From JBKCUI01 sp052161625 (lineage in GTDB: Bacteria > Planctomycetota > Planctomycetia > Pirellulales > Pirellulaceae): DNA of 64,000 nt. The stretch lies in NCBI GenBank assembly GCA_052161625.1, contig CP197412.1. One strand, given 5' to 3'. The notes under the pieces were generated by a model, which was given only the letters and a program-made list of their open reading frames with translations, was not told the origin of the DNA and did not search any database. The translations under genes were made by a program, and so were the position numbers. How positions within the stretch are numbered: position 1 is the first letter of the stretch; each line of letters starts with the position of its first letter. Shown one piece after another: positions 24,942-33,829 of this stretch.

Positions 24942-26420
24942 TTAAGCGAACGCGATGCGAGGTTGGTAATCGATTTCGCGATGGTACGCTTCGGCAATGG
25001 TCAGAAGTTTGGATTCGGAAAGGGGTGCACCTTGCAGTTGCAGTCCCATAGGCAAACCGTTGGAGTGAACTCCCATCGGAATAGAAAGAGCTGGAATACC
25101 GGCTAAGTTCGCGCTGACGGTGTAGAGATCCTCGAGATACATTTGGACGGGATCGTCTTTCTTGGCTCCAAGTTCAAAGGGAGTGGTAGGAGTCGTCGGA
25201 CCGAGGATCGCGTCGACTTGTTCAAAAGCGGCATCGTAGTCCTGTCGAATCAGGCGGCGGACTTTGAGTGCTTTCAAGTAATAGGCGTCATAGTATCCGG
25301 CACTCAAGGTGTAGGTACCGAGCATGATGCGGCGTTTCACTTCGCTTCCGAAGCCTTGGGAGCGAGATCGTTTGTACATAGCGACCAGGGGACTTTCGCT
25401 GGAGCCCTGATTTTTATCGGGCTCTGCTCGAAACCCGTAGTGGGCACCATCGTAGCGAGACAGATTGCTACTCGCCTCGCTCGGCGCGACAATGTAGTAA
25501 GTCGGGATGGCGAATCGGTGGTGGGGTAGTTTTAACTCGACGACTTGACAGCCAAGCTTCTTGTAGAGATCAATCGCCTCCACGAGTTTCTTACGAATCT
25601 CGGGATCTAACCCAGGGGAAGCGAGATGTTCCGGAACGAATCCGATTCGGTAGGGGGCAACCGGTTGATCGGCCGCTGCTGAGAATCGCTCGCTGTCGAC
25701 CTGGAGACTTGTGGAATCTCTCGGGTCGTGTCCGGCAATCGCCTCCAATACCAAGCCGAGATCGCGCACGGTAAGTCCGAACGGGCCCGCTTGATCCAAA
25801 CTGCTTGCATAGGCGATGAGCCCGTAGCGACTGACCCGACCATACGTCGGCTTCAATCCACACACACCGCAATAGGCGGCAGGCTGTCGGATCGAGCCCC
25901 CGGTGTCGGTGCCGATGGAGGCGGCCGCTAGACCCGCAGCCACGCTGGCTGCAGAACCTCCGCTGCTACCACCGCATGTCCTGTTCAAATTCCATGGATT
26001 GCGGCTGGGGCCTTGGTAGCCTGTTTCCGTCGAGCCACCCATGGCGAATTCATCCAGGTTAGTCTTGCCCAGCAGGACCGCATCGGACTGTTGTAGTTTT
26101 TCGATCACATGCGCGTCGAATGGCGACATGTAGCCCGCGAGCATCTTCGACGCGCAGGTGGTCGGCATGCTGCGAGTGCACAGAATATCCTTGACCGATA
26201 TGGGGATCCCGGCCAATACGCCCATCGATGCACCCTTGGCTCGCTTCGCATCGACATTTTCGGCGGCTCTGAGAGCGTTTTCGGGGTCGACATGCAAATA
26301 CGAATGGATGTCGGTATCCAGCTTGGCGATGCGATCCAAATAGTGTTGCGTTAGCTCTCGGCTGGATAGGGATCGATCGTCGAGCTGGCGTTGGATGGAT
26401 GAAAGGGATGTAAGGTCCAT
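24942..26420 (-). CDS. gatA: Asp-tRNA(Asn)/Glu-tRNA(Gln) amidotransferase subunit A
   Basis: GatA is the glutaminase subunit of GatCAB, which converts misacylated Glu-tRNA(Gln) or Asp-tRNA(Asn). The amidase triad is intact: Lys77 in PISVKDIL, cis-Ser152 in TCGGSSGGS, and Ser176 in GTDTGGSIRQPA. Length (492 residues) is typical, and LTSLSSIQRQL, NLDEFAMGGS and GLPMGLQLQG match bacterial GatA well. gatB and gatC are not in the window. An rluA-type gene follows 14 bases downstream, and a double-DUF3467 gene lies 79 bases upstream on the same strand. Confidence 0.94.
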   Translation of the reverse strand: MDLTSLSSIQRQLDDRSLSSRELTQHYLDRIAKLDTDIHSYLHVDPENALRAAENVDAKRAKGASMGVLAGIPISVKDILCTRSMPTTCASKMLAGYMSPFDAHVIEKLQQSDAVLLGKTNLDEFAMGGSTETGYQGPSRNPWNLNRTCGGSSGGSAASVAAGLAAASIGTDTGGSIRQPAAYCGVCGLKPTYGRVSRYGLIAYASSLDQAGPFGLTVRDLGLVLEAIAGHDPRDSTSLQVDSERFSAAADQPVAPYRIGFVPEHLASPGLDPEIRKKLVEAIDLYKKLGCQVVELKLPHHRFAIPTYYIVAPSEASSNLSRYDGAHYGFRAEPDKNQGSSESPLVAMYKRSRSQGFGSEVKRRIMLGTYTLSAGYYDAYYLKALKVRRLIRQDYDAAFEQVDAILGPTTPTTPFELGAKKDDPVQMYLEDLYTVSANLAGIPALSIPMGVHSNGLPMGLQLQGAPLSESKLLTIAEAYHREIDYQPRIAFA

Positions 26421-26499
26421 AGATGTGAACGAGATAGTCTTGGAAGGGAGGAAGCCGAATGCGACCTCTTAGGTGCACCGCATTGCAATAGAGCCAGCC

Positions 26500-27360
26500 C
26501 TATGGCTTGGGTGGAAAGCCGTACCGACCTCGGATCTGCTCCCAAGATGCCTTGAGAGAGTCGAGCAATCGGCCCACATGGCCGGAAGCCATGAAGACGC
26601 GGCTGCTGACTGCGGATTGGGGGTAGAAGTTCGTGATGAAGTCAAAGCTGAATTCGTACGGGCCATGACCGATCATCACGGCGTTCGCATACGCCCCGCT
26701 CAAGATCTCGTCTCGCAACTTCAGTTCGTCGTAGACTTCCTGCGGATTCTGGCGACGAGGGCCTTGGTTGGGAGGGCCTTGGTTTGGAACGCCTGGATTT
26801 GGCGGTGGGTTCGCAGTCCCTCCGCCGGGTGGGGAGCCGGCATGAACATCGATCGAGTTGGATTCTAACGACGATTGGAGCGGTCCAGCCCCTTTTCCAA
26901 TGGAGCCCGTCGAGGAATTCGCATTCATCTCCGAGTTGGGGGTGGTTTTGGGAGATGGGTTAGCCTCTTCACCATCGAGTCCGAGTGAATCCTCGGAAAA
27001 GTTTGGTTCGAACGGATCGTGATCAGGAGCAACTGCCTCTTGGGGCGAGGTGGGGGTCTGGACGATAGGGCTCGGCGAACCGGGTAGTTCGCCATAGCGT
27101 TGCCGAAACAGTTCGATGTTGGTGGTCAGCGCATCGATGAACTGGGGCATCACCAAATGGGGGAGCACGACGCGGGAAACGACGCAACTGGGTCGGGGTA
27201 GATTTCGAACAAAGTCCAGTACGAATTCCGTTCCGCCGGTCACGACGATCACACCGGTGCTCAGTTCCCCGCGAGCTACATGTTCGGGAACGCGCGCTCG
27301 GACGGCGGGCATATTTTCCATGGGGTCGGGTCGGTCGTCGGAATTCGGTGGAAACGCCAT
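26500..27360 (-). CDS. Protein with two DUF3467 domains joined by a Pro/Asn-rich linker
   Basis: Residues ~10-95 (RARVPEHVARGELSTGV, EFVLDFVRNL, CVVSRVVLPHLVMPQFIDAL) and ~200-285 (LRDEILSGAYANAVMIGH, EFSFDFITNF, AVSSRVFMASGHVGRLLDSL) both fit the DUF3467 pattern. DUF3467 is usually a stand-alone domain of about 100 residues with no known function. The intervening ~100 residues are rich in Pro, Ser, Asn and Gly. ATG 27360 is preferred to a TTG at 27372; neither has a clear ribosome binding site. No signal peptide is evident, so a cytoplasmic location is likely. It lies upstream of gatA. Confidence 0.78.
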   Translation of the reverse strand: MAFPPNSDDRPDPMENMPAVRARVPEHVARGELSTGVIVVTGGTEFVLDFVRNLPRPSCVVSRVVLPHLVMPQFIDALTTNIELFRQRYGELPGSPSPIVQTPTSPQEAVAPDHDPFEPNFSEDSLGLDGEEANPSPKTTPNSEMNANSSTGSIGKGAGPLQSSLESNSIDVHAGSPPGGGTANPPPNPGVPNQGPPNQGPRRQNPQEVYDELKLRDEILSGAYANAVMIGHGPYEFSFDFITNFYPQSAVSSRVFMASGHVGRLLDSLKASWEQIRGRYGFPPKP

Positions 27361-27513
27361 GCTAAAAACCAAACGTTGGATGGGATCAATCCAGCAGAAG
27401 AAAGATCAGGATGATACCATATTCGATCCCGCTTGCACCGGACACCATCCGGTTAATCTCGGTAGCTTGCCCGCCCTTTTTGGTTCGAATTCCCTCCCCC
27501 CCTGAACCTTGCC

Positions 27514-29055
27514 ATGAAGAATCAGCCTGACAAACTTGACCGGATTGCTTCCCATTCGGTTTCTTCCTCGCGCAGACAATGGCTTGCAGCCGCAGGGGCT
27601 TGCGGATTGGTTTCGGCTGGCAGTTCCGCTTCCAACGCCACCTCGGTCTCCCCGCTCGGCACCAATCCAATCGTTGTTGAAAACCAACATGAGGGAACGT
27701 TGAACTGGAAGCTGGAGAAGATTCGCATCGAGCCAGTATCCAAGTACCGATGTCCCTGGGTGGAAGGCTACGCGTCGCATGCAAGTGTTCAGTCGGGTGA
27801 GACGCTTCAATTGATGATTAGCACCGCGACTCCCACGACAGTCGAGGTTGAGTTGTTTCGTTTAGGGTACTACCAAGGATTAGGGGGCCGAAGCGTAGGA
27901 CGCTATGGCAACGTCGCGTGCAAGCCGCAACCTATGCCATCGATGCGAGAGAATCGCTTGATGTTTTGTGAGTGGGAGCCGTCTCTCGAGATTCGAATCC
28001 CCGAAACTTGGACCAGCGGCGTCTATGTGGCGAAACTCACGGAGGGGACGGAAGGATTGCAAAGTTACATCATCTTTCTTGTTCGAGATCAACGACGGTC
28101 TGATCTGATGTTTCAATGCAGCGATCACACGTGGCAGGCCTACAATCGTTGGCCTTCGCAGTTCTCGCTCTACGATGATGGAGTGAATGTTTGGCATTGG
28201 GGGGATGCGTCGCGCGTCAGTTTTTCAAGGCCCTATGGGAAGTACTGTCAGATTCTCGACGCTCCCCTTTCGTTGGGCTCGGGAGAGTTTTTTCTTTGGG
28301 AATTCCCGTTTGTTTTTTGGTTGGAACAGCAGGGCTTCGATGTGCAGTATGTCTCGAACACCGATACCCATCGCGACCCTCAAACACCCCTTCGAAGCCG
28401 CGGATTCTTGAGCGTCGGTCATGATGAGTACTGGACCCTCGAGATGTTTCGTCATATGCAATCGGCCGTCGAGCAAGGAACGAGCATTGGATTCTTTAGC
28501 GGAAACGCTGTCTGCGGAAGAGTGGAATGGGAGGAAGCAACTCGTTCGTTTCGAAGGACGGGAGTATTCGGGCCGCCGGGGGGAACGCGCGAATTCGACG
28601 CGATGTCCAGCTTGAAACACGAGAGACCCTACGCCAACGAGCTGATCGGAGCTCATAGCACAGGGCCAGTTACTGGTGGAGCGGACTGGGTCTGTTCCGC
28701 CCCTCAGCACTGGATCTATGAAGGGACGGGGATGCAGCGGGACGATCGCATCCCCGGATTAATCGGTTGGGAGTACCACGGTGACCCTGCATCGATCCCT
28801 GGACTGGAGATCGTCGCGACGGGACCTACTCAATCGGCTCCTGGCGTTTTAAATGGCGGCACTTATACCGCAACAGTTTATCCTGGCCCCAAAGGGAACT
28901 TCGTGTTCAACGCAGCAACTTGCTGGTGGGCCGATGGGCTTAGTGCCCCTCCCGGTTACCAAAGCCCCAGCGTTTATACCTCACCTCAGGGAGTCGATTC
29001 GCGAGTGCAGCAGATTACCAAGAACATTCTCGATCGCATGCTGCGTCCGAAATGA
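27514..29055 (+). CDS. Tat-exported N,N-dimethylformamidase large-subunit-like protein
   Basis: Residues 19-40 contain SSRRQWLAAAGACG, a twin-arginine-like export signal. The rest resembles the DMF large-subunit-like domain found in many secreted bacterial proteins: EGYASHASVQSGE, ELFRLGYYQGLGGR, WTSGVYVAKLTEG, FLVRDQRRSDLMFQCSDHTW, FLSVGHDEYW and IGFFSGNAV follow each other in the expected order. True dimethylformamidase needs a small subunit and iron ligands; no small subunit is nearby, so the activity is not assumed. The gene stands alone, followed by about 700 bases of non-coding DNA. Confidence 0.8.
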   Translation: MKNQPDKLDRIASHSVSSSRRQWLAAAGACGLVSAGSSASNATSVSPLGTNPIVVENQHEGTLNWKLEKIRIEPVSKYRCPWVEGYASHASVQSGETLQLMISTATPTTVEVELFRLGYYQGLGGRSVGRYGNVACKPQPMPSMRENRLMFCEWEPSLEIRIPETWTSGVYVAKLTEGTEGLQSYIIFLVRDQRRSDLMFQCSDHTWQAYNRWPSQFSLYDDGVNVWHWGDASRVSFSRPYGKYCQILDAPLSLGSGEFFLWEFPFVFWLEQQGFDVQYVSNTDTHRDPQTPLRSRGFLSVGHDEYWTLEMFRHMQSAVEQGTSIGFFSGNAVCGRVEWEEATRSFRRTGVFGPPGGTREFDAMSSLKHERPYANELIGAHSTGPVTGGADWVCSAPQHWIYEGTGMQRDDRIPGLIGWEYHGDPASIPGLEIVATGPTQSAPGVLNGGTYTATVYPGPKGNFVFNAATCWWADGLSAPPGYQSPSVYTSPQGVDSRVQQITKNILDRMLRPK

Positions 29056-29592
29056 CTGCTCGGGGTAAGTCCTTCTTCGCCCCGCTGCTCCTGAGTTCTA
29101 CCTACGACTTATCGCTCTCGCGGTTTTGGCATGAAATCGGTGATGGTCACCCGCGGAGGACGCGGTGGATCGCGGAGTTGGTCCTGTGTCGCTGGTGACA
29201 ATGACTATATTTCTAAGTGATGGCGCTCCCAAAAGGTGGGTGCCCCAAAACACCGATGCTCCCTCTAATTAGGTGGGTGCCTTCTATTCCATTATTCGCT
29301 TCTCGCATCCAGGTGAATAATAAGGGCAGAACTTGGTTGCTGCGAAAAGGAGAAAGGCGACTGAAAACCGAGGCTTGTGCCGCGATTCATGTAGTAACCC
29401 CACATGGATCTACAGGATGGACAGGATAACAACCCTGTCTTCTGAAGATCCTGTGCATCATGTCCCTCCGTGTTCCTGACCGTTCCTCCAATCAGCCGAT
29501 TCTCTCTTTAGGCAAGCCGGTGCTAAGACTCAACGCGATGGTAAAGAATCGGGGCTAATGCTACTTGCTAGATCCCCTTTGGACCGATCCAC
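29056..29592. other. Non-coding stretch before the RHS modules
   Basis: No convincing gene. It holds a possible stem just after the upstream stop (CGGGG...CCCCG, 29061-29084), two copies of AGGTGGGTGCC (~29235 and ~29270), and a palindromic stretch around 29411-29470 (ACAGGATGGACAGGAT versus ATCCTGTGCATCATGTCC) of the dispersed-repeat kind. The short ORFs here lack ribosome binding sites and family resemblance. Confidence 0.5.
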
Positions 29593-29750
29593 TTGGCTGC
29601 CATCTTGCGGCCCCTCGAGCGATAGACTCGCAGGGAATTACCCCCACAAAAAAACCATAGAGAAAATGCAGGGAAAACCAACTTGGGTCGTCCCTGTGCC
29701 CCTGCATCGCCGGACCCGTTTAAGGAGTTGGTTTAGTTCTTATTGGTCAA
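29593..29750. repeat. ~155-bp direct repeat, copy 1 (3' flank of RHS module 1)
   Basis: Closely similar to 31663-31813 over its whole length, sharing CTCGAGCGATAGACTCG, GGGAATTACCCCCACAAAA, GGGAAAACCAACTT, CGGACCCGTTTAA and GAGTTGGTTTAGTT. Each copy lies just beyond the small ORF that follows an RHS tip, so it moves with, or delimits, the module. Confidence 0.85.
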
Positions 29751-29796
29751 GAAATATTCAACTCGCGATCTCAATTCAGACTTCAGTCGCTCTCGC

Positions 29797-30129
29797 TCAT
29801 TTCCCGCTTTCGCTAGGGAAATCACCTTTATCAATACGATTTAATTTTTGTGCGGAAGCATCGAGAGATTTTGCTTCAGTCGGACAAAAAGTCGTCTCGC
29901 CAACGTCCTTGGCGAAGACCCGCAAATATACGTATAACATAATCATCAAGTAGCCGAACGTGCCCATTGGGTTAGGATCCAATCTAGAAATGCTGTTCAT
30001 TTCATCTGACAACTTCCCCGTCGGATCCACTAATCGGTAAAAAATTGGGATACAGAATGCTACAACACCAATAATAAAGACATCAAGAAGTCTTCGCTTT
30101 CGAACAAGAATATAGTCGCTTTTATTCAC
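29797..30129 (-). CDS. Small two-TM protein downstream of RHS tip 1; candidate immunity protein
   Basis: A 110-residue product with TM helices at ~14-34 and ~57-72 and a polar C-terminal tail. It begins 9 bases after the stop of the RHS tip ORF on the same strand, the position usually taken by the immunity gene in RHS/polymorphic-toxin cassettes. A membrane-embedded immunity protein would suit a membrane-acting toxin, but no motif supports this. Its last ~40 codons are similar in DNA to a remnant at 34376-34484 (IDKGDFP versus MDKGDFP), so a relative once lay there. I do not recognise a family. Confidence 0.55.
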   Translation of the reverse strand: MNKSDYILVRKRRLLDVFIIGVVAFCIPIFYRLVDPTGKLSDEMNSISRLDPNPMGTFGYLMIMLYVYLRVFAKDVGETTFCPTEAKSLDASAQKLNRIDKGDFPSESGK

Positions 30130-30138
30130 TTCTAGTAC

Positions 30139-31125
30139 CTATTTATTCACAGTTGGATATCGTCTGCCTTCGCATTCTTTGAATGCGTCCCAAGCTCCTG
30201 CTTTCGCAGTAACCATCCAAAGATGTAGACCGCTTATTCTTCCAGCTTCGTACGCCGCTGCTGACGATCCAATTACCGCTGTTGCATTGGCGAAAGCAAC
30301 GGCAGCATCGCCGGTTGCACGCGCATAGAGCGCCTCAACATTAAAGATACAGCTGGCATATTGGAACGGGCCCCAATATGTCGCTCGATCAATAGTTTGG
30401 CAAAAGGCCAACCCTAAATTGCGCACCCTATCAGCGGCCGCCAAAGCCTGTTGGTATCTTTGATGGATCTGAATACTCCAGAACTCAACCAGGGATCGCA
30501 CTTCTTCCTCGATTTCAATTAATTGTTGTTCGTATATGGCGTCGATTTGAGCAATCATTCCATCATAGATCTTCCTACAATCCTCTACACAAAGTCCTTC
30601 AGGATCAGTCGCAATTAGTTCGAAGTAAACTCGGTACAGCGATAAACCATCCTTATACCCGATCGGATCCCTCCCCATAAACCTCCCCGAGAGCCCGCTC
30701 ATCCACCTAGCCCGGAAGTGATACAGCCCAAGCGTTTGATCCCATTCACGTCCGGTGTGCGTATAGTGATTGTTAATCGCCGAACTCGAGAGTACCGAGC
30801 CTGAACCATCAAGGATCGTTGGCTGGCCGTAGGCCGTGTAGGCGTAGCGCTCTGCTACGTTGCCCGAAGAAGAGGTTACTGCCGTGATGCTGTACTGCTG
30901 GTTGCTTTGGTAGCGCCAAGTGGCAGTGGTGGCTTCAGCAGGGGACGGACCAACGCTGGCGTGGATGGAATGCACATGGAAGTGCGGCCAAGCAGGAGCA
31001 GAAGCTTCGGTGCAACCGAAGGTTGCGTTTGGCTCTCCCGGGCGGGGGCGCGCGGAGCAGAGATCTGGAGATGTTTCAAGCATGGCGTTTTGGGGGTGCA
31101 TGGCGGCTATTGTAACCAATCCCAA
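30139..31125 (-). CDS. Truncated RHS/YD-repeat protein with helical C-terminal tip (module 1)
   Basis: Residues ~78-175 are the conserved 3' end of an RHS core: QYSITAVTSSSG, AERYAYTAYGQPTILDGSG, YTHTGREWDQTLGLYHFRAR, GRFMGRDPIGY and closing DPEGL. About 150 residues of unrelated, mostly helical sequence with several Cys follow. In polymorphic toxins the part after DPxG is the toxin. Before residue 75 the chain does not resemble RHS and may not be translated, so this looks like an orphan 3' module rather than a full secreted protein. DNA from 30658 to 30907 is about 90% identical by eye to 33057-33303 of module 2. Confidence 0.65.
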   Translation of the reverse strand: MGLVTIAAMHPQNAMLETSPDLCSARPRPGEPNATFGCTEASAPAWPHFHVHSIHASVGPSPAEATTATWRYQSNQQYSITAVTSSSGNVAERYAYTAYGQPTILDGSGSVLSSSAINNHYTHTGREWDQTLGLYHFRARWMSGLSGRFMGRDPIGYKDGLSLYRVYFELIATDPEGLCVEDCRKIYDGMIAQIDAIYEQQLIEIEEEVRSLVEFWSIQIHQRYQQALAAADRVRNLGLAFCQTIDRATYWGPFQYASCIFNVEALYARATGDAAVAFANATAVIGSSAAAYEAGRISGLHLWMVTAKAGAWDAFKECEGRRYPTVNK

Positions 31126-31662
31126 CGCCGCTTGCAGCGCTTTCGAACCGAGGATTGAATCCTCGAAAATTCTGGCCCCCTTCGCCCCCGGCTTTGCGGG
31201 GGAGAAGGGCTGGGGATGAGGGGGAGAATGTGCAATGTCATATGCCTGGTTCGCTAGTCCGAAACAGCTACTAACCCACTGGGGTCCCGTGCTTCAAGCT
31301 TCGGTGCAAACCCACAGAGATCACATCGATTTCGCCGCGTTTTCTTTCGTCCCTACCGGGACTAAAAGATCTTTGCGATCGAGCGAAAGGCGTAGGCACC
31401 TTTCTTGGTCGATTCGTTGATCCGATCGTAAGAGCTGATTCATGAACTGCTTGCGCATTCAGACGTGTACGCCTATCGGCTGACTGTTAAACGAAGAGGG
31501 TCCACTGTCGGTCCACTCCCACCTGCTCGTCAACAATTAGTTTAACAGTCAGCCGCAGGCGTACACGCACCACCGAAGGTGGAGTCTACGCACGGATCTT
31601 CACTTGCTATTACAAATCTACTTCCATGCACTCGGTGCATCCTCTTGCTCGCAAGCGGCTCG
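31126..31662. other. Non-coding, hairpin-rich stretch between RHS modules
   Basis: No credible gene. It contains several palindromes: GAGGATTGAATCCTC (31150-31164); a G/C-rich stem from CCCTTCGCCCCC to GGGGGAGAAGGG (~31177-31209); GTCCCTACCGGGAC (~31350); a long inverted repeat at 31464-31567; and CCACCGAAGGTGG (31570-31582). Such a density of palindromes is typical of REP/MITE-like debris. Confidence 0.6.
31464..31567. repeat. Long inverted repeat, MITE- or REP-like
   Basis: The left arm CGTGTACGCCTATCGGCTGA continued by CTGTTAAAC (31464-31492) is matched by the right arm GTTTAACAGTCAGCCG plus CAGGCGTACACG (31540-31567). The arms differ by one short indel and enclose 47 bases. No ORF of useful length lies inside and no target-site duplication is clear. 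Confidence 0.85.
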
Positions 31663-31813
31663 TTGGCCGCCATCTTGCGACCGCTCGAGCGATAGACTCG
31701 GGGGAATTACCCCCACAAAAAACATAGTGAAAATGAAGGGAAAACCAACTTCGGGCATTCCCTGCCCCCGCATCGGCGGACCCGTTTAATGAGTTGGTTT
31801 AGTTTTTATTGGT
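31663..31813. repeat. ~155-bp direct repeat, copy 2 (3' flank of RHS module 2)
   Basis: Second copy of the sequence at 29593-29750, ending 5 bases before the stop of the small ORF of module 2. Differences are scattered substitutions and single-base indels. It defines the module boundary. Confidence 0.85.
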
Positions 31814-31818
31814 GAACA

Positions 31819-32310
31819 CTACTTGTGACCGTTCGGTTTTGCAAGTTTTGCCTCGCAACGATCGAACAAGAACCCAAGTCTCTTTATATGCTCAGGGTTT
31901 GCATCTCTAAGCATCCTAATCTCGTTCAGTAAGGGCTTTGACTCGCGGGGGGCATCGAGAGCAAAAGCCGTCAAAGCAAATCCTATGATTTGCTCATGCT
32001 TTATGCTCAGGACACTTCGCATGATCGAGCGGAAACGCTCTTCGGTACTGCGACTTAAGTTAGACTTTGCTTTCGACGCGATCAAGATGGCATATCCACG
32101 AATCCCGCGTTCGGTCGTTTTTTGCCAGAACGGATCATCCAAGTGTGGTTCACCAATTAAAGAAGTTAACGCATCTGCCAATGCATCAATTGCGACGTCG
32201 ATGTCGTTTTCCTCCGCGTTACTTGTGACGTGGACCATTGCTGAGAACTTTTGTCTTGGTGTTCCATTTGACAATAGTCTTAGAGAATTCGAATACTCCT
32301 CTGTTGGCAT
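31819..32310 (-). CDS. Small soluble helical protein downstream of RHS tip 2; candidate immunity protein
   Basis: A 163-residue product without signal peptide or TM helix, predicted by eye to be all-helical (repeating Leu/Ala/Ile spacing, e.g. IDALADALTSLIG and IIGFALTAFALD). It starts 7 bases after the stop of the RHS tip ORF on the same strand, the classical immunity-gene position. It shows no similarity to the two-TM protein of module 1, as expected if each immunity protein is specific to its own tip. No family was recognised; HEAT-like immunity families are one possibility. Confidence 0.6.
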   Translation of the reverse strand: MPTEEYSNSLRLLSNGTPRQKFSAMVHVTSNAEENDIDVAIDALADALTSLIGEPHLDDPFWQKTTERGIRGYAILIASKAKSNLSRSTEERFRSIMRSVLSIKHEQIIGFALTAFALDAPRESKPLLNEIRMLRDANPEHIKRLGFLFDRCEAKLAKPNGHK

Positions 32311-32317
32311 AACAATC

Positions 32318-33829
32318 CTACCTCGAGGTCGGGTTTTCGGGATCTTCCTTCATCTGAGTCGTATCCGTATCGCGTGACCGCGGGTCAGTGTACATTTGAA
32401 ACGGGAGCATATCATGACAGCTCTCGACGGTCTCTATTCGGCAGTTCTTAGGAGTACCACCGTTGCCCTCAAGTGCGTTCGTAAACTCACAGCACCAACA
32501 GTAATCTGGACCTCTACCGAGATTAGGAGGATCAACTACACCACAAACTCTCGCACATGCTCTCGCAAATTGATCAGCATTGTCGATGCAACTTTGTCGA
32601 GCTTCACCCGTCAATAAATTGCAAGCTTGGTACATCGCCGTCGCGATCTCCATACAATTTCGACACTCGTTATCTTGAACTCTAGGACCAACGTCAAATA
32701 TAGGTATAGGACGTCGATCAGGGGCTACTATTTCAGGCACCGCAAGAGGTGGATTAGGATTGTTCACTGGCCCCAGTATCGGCCCTAGTACCGGCCCCGT
32801 TCCAGGTGTCGGAAAATCAGGGAGAGTTGGGCTTGATCTTGGAAGCCTAGGAAAGTAAAGGATAGTCCGATTTTCCCAAGTCGGTGCGGTTCCGGGAGCA
32901 AACCAATCACCTAACGGGTTGGTAGTCCTACCGCCCCCTATTTTACCCGATCCAGAGTTTCCCCCTCGGATTCGACGCAGCCCACTAGGATCACAAGCAT
33001 TTGTTGGACCTTCTCCAACGAACCCATACAAAAGAGCCTCCCCGCCCCAGAAGCCAATCGGATCCCTCCCCATAAACCTTCCTGCGATCCCGCTCATCCA
33101 CCTCGCACGGAAGTGATACAAGCCAAGCGTTTGATCCCATTCACGTCCTGTGTAGGTGTAGCGATTGTTGATCGCAGAACTCGAGAGGATCGAGCCTGAA
33201 CCATCGAGGATGGTTGGCTGGCCATAGGCGGTGTAGGCGTAGCGTTCCGCTACGGAGCCCGAAGATGTCGTTACTGCCGTGATGCTGTACTGCTGGTTTC
33301 TTTGCAGATAGTGAATCGTTCCGCTGGTACCAGCTGCCTTGCGCACCACCGGTTCGTCGATGTAGCTAGCGACCACATAGCGATGCGTTGGCGAGCTAGG
33401 AGCATCCCCATATCCGTAATCGGCGATCGTCTGCTGGTCATGCTGCACATGGACGAAGGAACCGGAGGTTCCTTGTCGTGCTATGCGTCTTCCCAGTGCG
33501 TCGTACTGGAACGTGACATCGTTCGAGCCGTTGTTGTCCACATCGGCGCTCTTGAGCTTGTTGTCGAAGTCGGGGAGCAGGCCGGAGGCTGGAGGCGAGA
33601 GGCTAGAGGAAGAAAAGGAACAGGAACAATCAGGAAATAGGTGACGCGAGTGGGGCAGGACATGGGGGGTGCGGTTCTGCGCTGTGCCATTGGTGGTGAT
33701 GCTGTTCCAGTCACCCACACTGGTAAGACTCCACGATTGGGTAAACGTTCCGCTGGCACGTGCGAAGCCGGTGAGACGGTCCTCGTCGTCGTAACTGGTG
33801 CCTGCTGAAGGTAACCCGTAATTGCTCAT
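32318..33829 (-). CDS. 5'-truncated RHS/YD-repeat protein with Cys/Pro-rich C-terminal tip (module 2)
   Basis: The ORF starts inside the RHS repeat region (YDDEDRLTGF, VGDWNSITTNGTAQNRT). A low-complexity Ser/Pro insert (~60-85) comes next, then DFDNKLKSADVDNNG, FQYDALGRR, SYIDEPVVRK, QYSITAV, YTYTGREWDQTLGLYHFRAR and GRFMGRDPIGF, and the core closes with DPSGL (~residue 280). The ~220-residue tip has a Gly/Pro-rich stretch and a Cys-rich end (CRNCMEI, YCWCCEF). From memory of planctomycete RHS proteins, MSNYG at the start is an internal position, so upstream coding sequence has been lost; matching remnants lie at 33930-34250. It is probably a decayed or silent cassette. Confidence 0.7.
   Translation of the reverse strand: MSNYGLPSAGTSYDDEDRLTGFARASGTFTQSWSLTSVGDWNSITTNGTAQNRTPHVLPHSRHLFPDCSCSFSSSSLSPPASGLLPDFDNKLKSADVDNNGSNDVTFQYDALGRRIARQGTSGSFVHVQHDQQTIADYGYGDAPSSPTHRYVVASYIDEPVVRKAAGTSGTIHYLQRNQQYSITAVTTSSGSVAERYAYTAYGQPTILDGSGSILSSSAINNRYTYTGREWDQTLGLYHFRARWMSGIAGRFMGRDPIGFWGGEALLYGFVGEGPTNACDPSGLRRIRGGNSGSGKIGGGRTTNPLGDWFAPGTAPTWENRTILYFPRLPRSSPTLPDFPTPGTGPVLGPILGPVNNPNPPLAVPEIVAPDRRPIPIFDVGPRVQDNECRNCMEIATAMYQACNLLTGEARQSCIDNADQFARACARVCGVVDPPNLGRGPDYCWCCEFTNALEGNGGTPKNCRIETVESCHDMLPFQMYTDPRSRDTDTTQMKEDPENPTSR

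Noticed and set aside
27478..27500. TTGGTTCGAATTCCC, resembling a tRNA T-loop
   Set aside because: The flanking bases do not form a 5-bp T stem, and no D arm, anticodon arm or acceptor partner is found upstream.
29558..29953. 131-codon plus-strand ORF over the 155-bp repeat
   Set aside because: It crosses the repeat and the 3' end of the minus-strand small gene, shows no ribosome binding site, and the other repeat copy does not keep the frame.
31604..31789. 61-codon plus-strand ORF in the second repeat copy
   Set aside because: The frame is not shared with copy 1 apart from a short stretch, and no start signal is visible. It is treated as non-coding repeat.
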